Source of the DNA: Chryseobacterium sp. CH25
Lineage (GTDB): Bacteria; Bacteroidota; Bacteroidia; Flavobacteriales; Weeksellaceae
NCBI RefSeq assembly: GCF_004119455.1
Contig: NZ_NRQT01000008.1
Span: 1 to 64,000, forward strand
Reading direction: 5' to 3'
Length of the DNA stretch: 64,000 bases
Numbering within the stretch: position 1 is the stretch's first letter; each line of letters begins with the position of its first letter. The notes beneath the pieces are model-generated. The model did not search any database. It was not told the DNA's origin and worked only from the letters and a program-made list of their open reading frames with translations. The translations under genes and the position numbers were made by a program. Positions 27,091-35,600 of the stretch are shown one piece after another.

Positions 27091-27546
27091 TTAAACTCCG
27101 AATTGAGCCAGGTGGTGGTTCAGATGTTTTGCAAACATATTGTTCCATTCCTGAGCTTTTAATTTTCCGAAAGAGAAAGATTCTTTGCCATCAAAAGCAT
27201 CTGCTCCCAACTGTTGGGTCTTTTGAATAAAACCAATCAGTCTTCTTTTTTCTTCTTCAAAGTTTTTTCTTCCTGTCACTAAAAATTGTGGTGCTGTAGG
27301 AGAATCTCTGGGATAGGCTTTTTCACCTACCACTTTAGATTTCACAAAAGTTTTTAAAATGAACTTTGCAATAGATCCCGGCTTTTTATGTTTTTCTGGC
27401 TCATAAACCATTTCATAAGTAATAGAACAGTGCGCCAACATCTGATCCACCGTCATCTTTCCCCATAGTCCATGGGTATCTTCTACCAGTCTGTTTATTC
27501 TATCAATATAGTTTTGAGCGTCTTTTGCGTCAAATACATTTTCCAT
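27091..27546 (-). CDS. DUF1569 (DinB-like) protein
   Basis: A 151-aa protein using the ATG at 27544-27546 (MENVFDAKDAQNYIDRINRL), the usual start of the family; the frame extends to 27573. WGKMTVDQMLAHCSITYEMVYEP and LKAQEWNNMFAKHLNHHLAQFGV supply the histidines of the four-helix DinB-like fold that can bind a divalent metal. DUF1569 members are of unknown function and are often linked to thiol or stress chemistry by similarity only. First gene of the operon running to 25716. Confidence 0.8.
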   Translation of the reverse strand: MENVFDAKDAQNYIDRINRLVEDTHGLWGKMTVDQMLAHCSITYEMVYEPEKHKKPGSIAKFILKTFVKSKVVGEKAYPRDSPTAPQFLVTGRKNFEEEKRRLIGFIQKTQQLGADAFDGKESFSFGKLKAQEWNNMFAKHLNHHLAQFGV

Positions 27547-27816
27547 ATACGATCTGTTTTTTACTACAGACAAATATATCAGTTTTTTTGTTTGATTTTT
27601 ATGGTGGGAGATTTTTTTGTTGCGGGGTACTACGGGTTTGAGAGTTTGAGGGCTTTAGAGTTTGCGGGTGTTTTATCTCTTTCCACAGCTATTCTACCTT
27701 AACGACATTCGATGCGTGATAATTCCCCTCTTCTGGAGGGGTGGCTAAAATTCAAAGAATTTTTGACGGGGTTGTTTTAAAAATGTTAAGGTGTTAGGAT
27801 TTTAGAATATAAATGC
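27547..27816. other. Intergenic region with a hairpin-rich dispersed repeat
   Basis: About 270 bp without a gene. At 27599-27672 is a G-rich plus-strand stretch of repeating GGGTTTGAGAGTTTGAGGG type. At 27725-27741, CCCCTC-TTCTG-GAGGGG is followed by AAAATTC-AAA-GAATTTTT (27747-27764) and GACGGGG, nested hairpins of a kind I recall as a common dispersed intergenic element in flavobacteria. Confidence 0.5.
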
Positions 27817-27854
27817 AAATACCGAATGAAAACCATCGTCATCATTCGGTATTT
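27817..27854 (-). terminator. Terminator of the efflux operon
   Basis: Perfect 13-bp arms AAATACCGAATGA and TCATTCGGTATTT around a 12-nt loop, 22 nt beyond the permease stop. Confidence 0.8.
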
Positions 27855-27876
27855 GTACTTTTCAAACTGATATAAT

Positions 27877-29085
27877 TTATTCAGTCTCCTCTTCAGAAGC
27901 TCCTTCCAGAGCAATTTCCTGCGGTGCTGCTTTTTTGAAAATAAACCAAAGCTTAATCTTTAAAGCAATCCACCCTATGATGGCATATACTACTAAAAGA
28001 ATACTTAAATGTTCCAGATATGGGAAAGTAAGTTCTACAGATCCTTTCTGAATCAGAAGAATTTTAAAAGCCTGTAAAAATGGAGTTAATGGGATGATAT
28101 TGGCAATAAACTGTACGAATGCCGGCATTGCACTTAACGGCCATGTAAAACCACTAATAATAAAGGCTGGAGAAGCAATTACCATAAGAATCTGTGTAGC
28201 CTTTAAGGCATCCGGAATCAATATACTGATGAATACTCCAAGGAATGATACGGAGCCTACAAAAACGGCTGTCAGAAGAATAAAATTAAGTATTCCTTCC
28301 GGCATCGGAACCCTGAATATCATGTGCATGAAGTAATAAATACCTACAATAAGAATAGAAGATATCCAGATTGGAATTACTTTAATCAGCATGGTTGGGA
28401 ATGCCCATCTTTTCATTTTCACATATTCCTTCACAAAAGATCCTCTTTGGAATTCTGCTGCAAAACTTACCGCCATCGCTAAAAGAATTACCTGTTGTAA
28501 TACTACAGCCAGCATGGCAGGCCACATAAAGATCAGATAGTTTCCAGTAGTATTGAAGAGGGTAATATAATTGGCTTTGAAAGGCTCATACTGCGTTGCG
28601 GCTTTTGCTGCAGGCATTCCGGCTTTCTGTAAAGCTTTGATGGATGCTCCGGCTGAGAATGTTCCTATGGTCAGCTGAAGTGCTTTGGATGCAAAGTTAG
28701 CCGTTAAAACGTTTCCTGTATTGATGTAAACATTCAGCTCAGGATATTTTTTCTGAAGCATATCGCCTTCAAAACGGGATGGAATAATAACCACCGCTGC
28801 TGCCTCATGCCGGATGACTTCATCTTTTATGCTCAGAGGCTCCTGGATATATTTGATGATTTTAATACTCTTATTATCATCAAGCATTTCTGTTAATTGG
28901 TTAGATAAAGGGGTATTATCTCTATCTACCACTAATACAGGTGTGTTTTCAACTTTTCCGCTTTGGTAGACAAACCCCAGCAAGGTGGCATAAAAGATCG
29001 GTGCCACAAAGAACACTGTTCTTAAGGTTGAATTGCTGAAAAAAAGCTTGAACTCGCGTTTTAAAAGACGGAAAAATTCTTTCAT
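27877..29085 (-). CDS. ABC-2 type transporter permease (YhhJ/YbhR-like)
   Basis: A 402-aa permease. One N-terminal transmembrane helix (TLRTVFFVAPIFYATLLGFVY), a large periplasmic domain (about 45-190, VEVVDRDN-type VLVVDRDNTPLSNQLTEML), and five to six C-terminal helices with the ABC-2 signature near LMVIASPAFIISGFTWPLSAMPAFVQFIANIIPLTPFL. Partners with the HlyD and TolC proteins encoded just upstream to form an envelope-spanning exporter. No ATPase or second permease gene is adjacent, so the ATP-binding subunit must come from elsewhere. The cargo is unknown. Confidence 0.88.
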   Translation of the reverse strand: MKEFFRLLKREFKLFFSNSTLRTVFFVAPIFYATLLGFVYQSGKVENTPVLVVDRDNTPLSNQLTEMLDDNKSIKIIKYIQEPLSIKDEVIRHEAAAVVIIPSRFEGDMLQKKYPELNVYINTGNVLTANFASKALQLTIGTFSAGASIKALQKAGMPAAKAATQYEPFKANYITLFNTTGNYLIFMWPAMLAVVLQQVILLAMAVSFAAEFQRGSFVKEYVKMKRWAFPTMLIKVIPIWISSILIVGIYYFMHMIFRVPMPEGILNFILLTAVFVGSVSFLGVFISILIPDALKATQILMVIASPAFIISGFTWPLSAMPAFVQFIANIIPLTPFLQAFKILLIQKGSVELTFPYLEHLSILLVVYAIIGWIALKIKLWFIFKKAAPQEIALEGASEEETE

Positions 29086-29162
29086 CTGTATATTTTAATA
29101 TTTTAAATAACCGGACGGAGCTCAGCAATTATTGAAGGTAACCGTCCTGTTTCATTTCATAA

Positions 29163-30122
29163 TTATTTAAGGATCACATTGGCATTTACCAAAAGACTTT
29201 TAGCCTTATTCATATCTGTTGGCTTTACTTTAATCTCGTAAATAGCGTCCTGTAACTGATAATCCGGGTATGCTGTAGTAATATCTGCATATCTTGTTAA
29301 CTGCTTGATATAAACAACAGTTCCCTGAAGACTTTCTTTGTTGTAAACGATCTGCATATTCACGTTCTGCCCTTTTTTATATTTTGAAATAGCACTTTCA
29401 GGAACGGTAAATCTAAAATAAGTACTTTCCGGAATATATCCATTGAACAAAGCAAATCCTGCTGTTGCCAATTCACCTGTATTTAAGCTGATGGTTTCAA
29501 TCTCCATATCATTGGTAGCAATGATATATCTTTCCGAATAGGCTACATTCGCTTCCTGTAATGCTCCTTTTGCCTGGGAAGCCTGCCCTGCTGCCATTTC
29601 CACTTTTTCAAAACGGGTTCCTCTGTTCACATCATCCAATTCTGCTACTACAGCATCATATTGTGCTTTTGCCCCCTGAAGTTTAGCATATACTTCATCA
29701 TGTGCCTGTGGAGACATTAAGCTATCACGGAACATATTATTGGCTCTTCTGTAAGATTTCTGTGCAAATTCATATTGCTCTTTCAATCCTTTATATTTTG
29801 CCTGAAGCTGTCTCAACTGATCGGGTGTGGCTCCGTTTTTAGCCATCTGTTCCTGAGCTGTTGCAGCACTTACCGCTCCCTGAGCCTGGGCTATTTTTGC
29901 AGAAACTTCCGGCACATCAAGCTGGGCCAGAGTATCTCCTTTTTTTACCGTCTGCCCTTCAGCAACATATATTTTTAAAATTCTTCCGGTTACTTTAGGA
30001 GCGAAAGAGATCACATCCTTTTTGGTTTTCCCTTCAGGTTCTTTAATTTTTTCGTTTTTCTTATCACAACTTCCCAGTAAAAACAGAGAAGCAAAGACTA
30101 TAGCTATATTTTTATGCATCAT
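29163..30122 (-). CDS. HlyD/membrane-fusion family efflux adaptor lipoprotein
   Basis: A 319-aa periplasmic adaptor with lipobox Cys19 (LLGSCDKKN). The biotinyl-lipoyl half-motifs (ISFAPKVTGRILKIYVAEGQTVKKGDTLAQLDVPE at about 39-73, given here as two halves of one motif by position) flank a coiled-coil hairpin (about 75-185), followed by the beta-barrel domain (TVPESAISKYKKGQNVNMQIVYN). It joins the ABC-2 permease to TolC. It starts 8 nt after the TolC stop and ends 77 nt before the permease. Confidence 0.88.
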   Translation of the reverse strand: MMHKNIAIVFASLFLLGSCDKKNEKIKEPEGKTKKDVISFAPKVTGRILKIYVAEGQTVKKGDTLAQLDVPEVSAKIAQAQGAVSAATAQEQMAKNGATPDQLRQLQAKYKGLKEQYEFAQKSYRRANNMFRDSLMSPQAHDEVYAKLQGAKAQYDAVVAELDDVNRGTRFEKVEMAAGQASQAKGALQEANVAYSERYIIATNDMEIETISLNTGELATAGFALFNGYIPESTYFRFTVPESAISKYKKGQNVNMQIVYNKESLQGTVVYIKQLTRYADITTAYPDYQLQDAIYEIKVKPTDMNKAKSLLVNANVILK

Positions 30123-30130
30123 TTTAATTT

Positions 30131-31549
30131 TTATGGGATTAAATAAAATTTGGTAATATCCAGTTCCTGAGTAGCTCTCATCAGCTCTATCCCCGCTCTT
30201 CTCTGATTGAAGATGGCGTTCTGATATTCCAGTTCTGAAGCTTCAAGATCATTTTCCGCATCAATAAGCTGGGATGATTTACTCATTCCGTATCTGAATT
30301 CTTTTTCAGCCTGCACCAATGCATTTTTAGCCAGCTCTTTTTCTTTAGCTTTTAAAGTGATCTGAGCGGTTGCAATATCATAATTGGTTTGGTTATTCGC
30401 CAGATTCAATGATAGTTTTTTTAATGCATCTTCTTTTTGATTCTGCAGTACTTCTTTCCCCACTTTAGCTGTTTCTTCAGCATGTTTCCCTTCTTTTCCG
30501 TCGAAAATTTCCCATTTAAATCCAACTCCTGCTGTAATCAATGGAAAGACATTAATATTATTTGGGCTCCAATCCAGTTTTTTCCCTTCATATCCAAGTA
30601 ATGGAACAGCCGGAACTACATTTTCTGAACTTTTAATACGGTTTCCATATAATCCGATATAATAAGCAGAGGCCATCAACTGAACTTTAGGAATCATCCA
30701 AGTTTTCTCTGCCTTAATTTTGTAATCTGCAGCAGCAATCCCATGCTCAAGGGCACGAACTTCTGCTCTCTGCTCTATTCCTTTTTCTGCGGCCAGAAGT
30801 TCTACAGGAGACAATACCGGATCAATCATTCTCAGACGCTCCTTGTCGATTCCCGTTAAAATATAAAGCTGGGTAAGAAGCAGTTCTTTTTTCCCCTCAT
30901 ATTCTACCACTTTTGCATTTAAAGTAGCTTGTGCCAGTTCAATTTTTTTATGGTCATAAGGAGTAATTAATCCGTATCCTAATGCCTTATCGGCTGTTTT
31001 TTTGTTGATGTCCAGTCTTTTTTTACTTTCATCCAATACCTTTTTAGACTGATGGATTAATGCCAGCTGGTCATAGGCTTTTGAAATAGTAGCCATCACT
31101 TCATCTTTCGTTTTTTCCAACAGAATATCTTCGGATTTCTTTTTTTCTTCCACTGCCTTTTTCAGGTATTTTACCTTACCTCCTGAATACAGAAGCATTT
31201 TGGCATCTGCTTTTGCAACGCCAGAAAATCCTGATACATTGAAATTGTTGTTAAAAGTTCCTTCCGGGATATTGATGAAAGGGGCCAGATTAATTTCCGG
31301 TGACGTAAGTCTTGCTGTTCCGTTAAGGTAACCCGCTTTACCGCTTAATTCCAACGTTGGAAGAAAAATATCTTTTAACTTGTGCTCGTCAAGATCGGTA
31401 AGTTTGTTTTGGGTAATCTGCATCTTCAGGCTCGAGTCGCGAACCATTGCACTATCCAGAAGTTCTTTAAAGTCCGGCGCAGACTGTGCCCAGCCAAAAG
31501 CAGGAAAAGCAAAAAAACTAAACGTAAAAATCAATAAATTGTTTTTCAT
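30131..31549 (-). CDS. TolC family outer-membrane efflux protein
   Basis: A 472-aa TolC-like protein with a signal peptide ending AFGWAQ. Two structural repeats of long helices (about 130-230 and 350-460) are seen, with the family's ...AEKEFRYGMSKSSQLIDAENDLEASELEYQNA segment near the C-terminus. It forms the trimeric outer-membrane duct for the adaptor and permease encoded downstream. First gene of the three-gene operon. Confidence 0.88.
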   Translation of the reverse strand: MKNNLLIFTFSFFAFPAFGWAQSAPDFKELLDSAMVRDSSLKMQITQNKLTDLDEHKLKDIFLPTLELSGKAGYLNGTARLTSPEINLAPFINIPEGTFNNNFNVSGFSGVAKADAKMLLYSGGKVKYLKKAVEEKKKSEDILLEKTKDEVMATISKAYDQLALIHQSKKVLDESKKRLDINKKTADKALGYGLITPYDHKKIELAQATLNAKVVEYEGKKELLLTQLYILTGIDKERLRMIDPVLSPVELLAAEKGIEQRAEVRALEHGIAAADYKIKAEKTWMIPKVQLMASAYYIGLYGNRIKSSENVVPAVPLLGYEGKKLDWSPNNINVFPLITAGVGFKWEIFDGKEGKHAEETAKVGKEVLQNQKEDALKKLSLNLANNQTNYDIATAQITLKAKEKELAKNALVQAEKEFRYGMSKSSQLIDAENDLEASELEYQNAIFNQRRAGIELMRATQELDITKFYLIP

Positions 31550-32054
31550 GGTTTATGTTTATAACAAATATAATGCAAAAAATGTTAAAATACTCAAAGA
31601 TAATTTAACAAAACCATGAATTTACAATAAGTTTAAAATGTGTTTAAGTATAAAAGTCTTTAAAATAAAGTCTTATCAAAACCGTTTAAAAGTTAATTAA
31701 AAACTAAAAAATCTTGAAAAAAAATTTAACTCCACTTTTCTCTCTCTTCTTTTAAGGTTCTTTTTAATAGAATACAAAGGCATTTAAAAACTCTGAGCTG
31801 GAAATTCAAAAATATAACATGCAACAAAAACTACTATCAATCTGAGTTCCGGTGAATGAAATATTGATTCTTTTAACGCGAAGATCGCAAAAAGCTTTAA
31901 TCTACATTGAAAATAATTTCGTTCGCAAAGGCATTTCATTTAACTAGGAAATTTACAACTTCATCGTTTAGTGAAAGGTCTTTGTGATTGGCTGTCTTCA
32001 AAAACCTTGCGACCTATTGCGTTATAATAATGTACATAAACATATATAAAAGCG
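31550..32054. other. Intergenic region between efflux operon and ecotin gene
   Basis: About 500 bp. 31550-31870 is AT-rich without recognisable features. 31871-32030 is a dispersed palindromic element listed separately, and the ecotin terminator follows. No ORF is supported. Confidence 0.5.
31871..32030. repeat. CGCAAAG-type dispersed palindromic repeat, copy 1
   Basis: Begins TTTTAACGCGAAGATCGC and ends TTGCGACCTATTGCGTTATAA; the two ends are roughly inverted (AACGC...TCGCAA against TTGCGA...GCGTT). The middle (CGTTCGCAAAGGCATTTCAT) and the end closely match 43647-43813. Confidence 0.65.
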
Positions 32055-32084
32055 AAAACTCCCCACATCACTGTGAGGAGTTTT
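32055..32084 (-). terminator. Terminator of the ecotin gene
   Basis: AAAACTCC...GGAGTTTT with an inner CCACA/TGTG stem, 25 nt beyond the ecotin stop. Flanked by AAAA/TTTT on both sides, so usable in either direction. Confidence 0.8.
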
Positions 32085-32108
32085 CTGTTTATAATAAGCT
32101 TGCAAATT

Positions 32109-32597
32109 TTACTTTTGAACTGCTTTTTTCATTCCATTATCAGGTCTTAGAACTCTGTAACGAACTTCAATGTCTTTTGGCACATAGAATACCAATGGCA
32201 GTTTACTGTTGTATCTTACGATTTCCGGCTTAAGAGTAACAAACTTTTTAGTCATTTTTTTATCCAGACAACCCATTAATGTTCCTGCTGTTTCTCCTTT
32301 GGATTCTACTTCATAATAGTTGTATCCCCATCCCTGAAGATCCTGACTTTTCATTTCCCCCATTAAAGCGTAATTGTTGCAGTCTAACATTTTTTCAGCG
32401 CCTACAAAAACTTCTACTTTTAAATCGTTTTCATTTTTTGCTACAGGAAGCTGAATATATACTTGTTTGTATCCTTCTTTAGCTTTTGGGAACATTTCAA
32501 TCTGTAGTTTTTCAAACTTTTCAGCTTTCTTTTGAGCGAAAGCACTTACCCCAGCCATCAATACCAATCCAGTAATTAAAGTTTTTGAAAATTTCAT
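32109..32597 (-). CDS. eco: Ecotin, periplasmic serine protease inhibitor
   Basis: A 162-aa protein with a signal peptide (ends SAFAQ, about residue 22). The mature part follows E. coli ecotin throughout: EMFPKAKEGYKQVYIQLP, NDLKVEVFVGAEKMLDCN, LQGWGYNYYEVES, the reactive loop GTLMGCLDKKMTKKFVT, and RYNSKLPLVFYVPKDIEVRYRVLRPDN. The two cysteines that tether the reactive loop are present and P1 is the Met of TLMGC, as in E. coli (STMMAC), which predicts broad inhibition of trypsin-fold proteases. It sits beside a large alpha-2-macroglobulin, a second protease inhibitor, on the same strand. Confidence 0.95.
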   Translation of the reverse strand: MKFSKTLITGLVLMAGVSAFAQKKAEKFEKLQIEMFPKAKEGYKQVYIQLPVAKNENDLKVEVFVGAEKMLDCNNYALMGEMKSQDLQGWGYNYYEVESKGETAGTLMGCLDKKMTKKFVTLKPEIVRYNSKLPLVFYVPKDIEVRYRVLRPDNGMKKAVQK

Positions 32598-32640
32598 TTT
32601 ATTTGGTTTTAAATTTTACGTATTTGCTAATAGCCAAAAA

Positions 32641-35600
32641 TCATTCCAAAATCTGAATTCCGGTTCCTTTTGTGTGCGAATTCATCTGTGGAGCATAGTA
32701 ATTCTGCATTGTAGTAATGCCGTTTGAGAACTTTCCGGACGCATTGGCAACTACATCATATTCAAACACATATTTACCTTTTGGCATATATTGAATATAG
32801 AAATTTGTGGACGCATCTTTAGTAGATTGATAATATCCTAAATTATTTTTCCACTGGTATCCTGATAAGGCATCAAGAGGTTCAAATCCTGCAGCTCGCA
32901 TATCTTTAATATGGATGAACTCCATGGGTCTGTCTGTATTCAGAATCATTCTTACGGTTACTTTATCTCCTACTTTCAATGGTGTTTCCGGTGAAATCTT
33001 CTGAAGTTCTTCTCCGTTTACCGTTTTCACTTTTTTATACAGTTCTTTGGTTACAGAAATATAGTTTTCGGATGATTTAATTTTATCCAGATCTTCATAA
33101 TACTGCCAGAATAAGCCACCCTGAACAATTCCAGGTCCTGGTTTGGTCACTGTAACCGTTCCCAGGTTCTTATCTATTGCATCTGTTTTCACTGTTGATT
33201 TCACATATCCTGTTGCCTGAGTCTGAGGAACGATTTCTTTTCCACCCCAAACGATAGTTGCTTTATCACTTTCAGCACCGGTCCATGATTTCCCTGAATT
33301 TAAGATCGTAAAGATCACTTCAGCAGTTCCTCTTGAGCTTCCCCATGAGTTCACTTCTTTCTGAGTTACCAGCCAGATCTTCATATCTTCAATAAAGTTC
33401 TGATCATTAGATTTCAGTTTATTGAAAGCTTCTAACGCCCCTGCATGGTTCACGACTTTAGAACTGAACCAGCCCCAATCATTTAAGTTCTGTTTCCAGT
33501 ATATACCTTGAGTTTTGGTATCTGTTGAAGTTTCTTTAAGGTAAGTCATCAATTTATCAGATACATCTTTCACTCCGTAATCATTCATCAATAATGCTGC
33601 ACGGTGCAGTCCGAAGAATGTAAAATCAGTAATTTTTGCCGTTTTTGCTTTTTGTTTTACCAATGTCTTCAACGTGGCTCCTTTTCCTTTTAAAGGATAT
33701 TGTTTTTCCCAATAGTTTCTGGTATCTAAATAATCAAGAACCCAGTTGCTCCATACATTATCTTTCTTCGTATCCGCATATTTACTGATCTCATTATCTA
33801 CATACTGGATCAATTTCGCTACTAAAGCATTCTGTCCTGCACTCTGATATTCTTTTGCATTGTCTTTTAACCATAGATTAATCTTTCCAAGGTTTTTAAG
33901 AATATATAATGAAGTACTGAAAGAACTTGGATATCCTGCATACCATGAGAATCCACCATCAGGATTTTGAAGCTTGCTAAAGTCATCCCAATTTTGGTTA
34001 ATTGAATTTCTCATCGTGTTGACATCAAAAAGAAGTGCCAGTTTTTGCATCTGTTCAGCTTCATTTTTACTTTCCAGTACCCATGGAGTTTCATCCAATA
34101 ACAGCTGTTTTAGTTCCTGATTTTTCTCAAGGTTTGAATTTAATAATCCTTTCCCCTGATACTCATCAAACACCGTTTTCATTTTAGGATTTGCTTTGAA
34201 AATCTCAGAAGCCAATACATCTGCAAACCATTTGTTGAAAATAACATCTGCCGAACTGTTCTGGTCGTTTTTCAAGCTCGGAAGCGCAAACATAATTTCC
34301 CAGATCGGGTTGGTTGTTAATTCTAGCGTGTTGGAAACATTTGATGCTGTTGTAGAAGTGTTATTTTTAAGGTTATCTAATACAAAAGTTTTTGTTTCTC
34401 CTTCTTTTACAAATACCGGTACAGCATCGGTCACCAGCATTCTGTTTGGCAATACTGCCACTGCCTGTTGTTCTCCGTCAGAATAAGCTCCTGCTTTTGC
34501 TACTACTTTTAAAATGATAGAAGATACGTTGTTTGGAACTTTTAATTTCCAGGTTAACGCACTGTTTCCGTTTTCATTTAAATCAAAGTTCTGTGTTCCA
34601 GAAGTAATTCCGAATTTTGAAGAGATGTTTTCATTGGTGAAGGCATCTAAAATCTGCAATTCGGCAGAACCATTCATTTTTTTATTGGTAAGGTTGGAAA
34701 GTTTTGACTGTAAATTCAGTTCATCGCCTTCTCTTAGGAATCTCGGATAGTTTGGAGTAACTGAGAATTCTTTTTGAGTTACCACTTCTTTTTCTAATGT
34801 AGCAGCTCTTGCATCTTTTGTGTGAGCAAGGAACATTAATTTCCATTTTGTTAATGCTTCCGGAGAAGTGAATTCGAAGTTAACGTTTCCTTCTGCATCT
34901 GTTTTCAGATCCGGATAGAAGAAAGCGGTTTCATTTAAATTCTGACGTACCGGAACTTTTTCCAATGATTCGTTGGATTCAGATTGATTTACAACTGCAT
35001 CAGCTTCTGCAACAGCAGCTCCCATTACCTGACTCTCCTTTTTTACTCCATATGCTGTCACTACCACTTCCTCAATCGCAGCTGAATTTCTAGCAATAGG
35101 GGCTGCCGGCGTTGCACCTGGCACACCTTTACGACGTAATTTAGGAGATATTCCTCCATTTCCTCCAAGGCTATAAAACAAACTACCATCAAACCAGTTA
35201 AAGTTAGGAACTGCTACATAATTTCCATTGAAATATTTCAATCGTTTCTGATAGCTTTTCTGCAACAGATATTCTCTCACATCATAAGAAGTGATTATAT
35301 TGAATGGTGTATATAATTTATCCCAGCCATAAGTATTCACAGCAAACTGATCTAACGACATGTCATACATATTGGCCAATACTTCTGCATTCACCTTTTC
35401 TTTATCATTTCCGGTAACTTTTACCGTCCATTTCTCTTTTGAATTCGGTTCCAGCTTATCTCTGAAAGTAACCGTTTCAATTTTTAAAGGTTTCTCTGTA
35501 TCCTTGATCTTCAATGCAGCAGTTTCTGTCTGTACATCATTAAATGCTACTAACTGGAATTGCAGATTCAGTTCAGAAACACTTTTATCTTTTGGAATCT

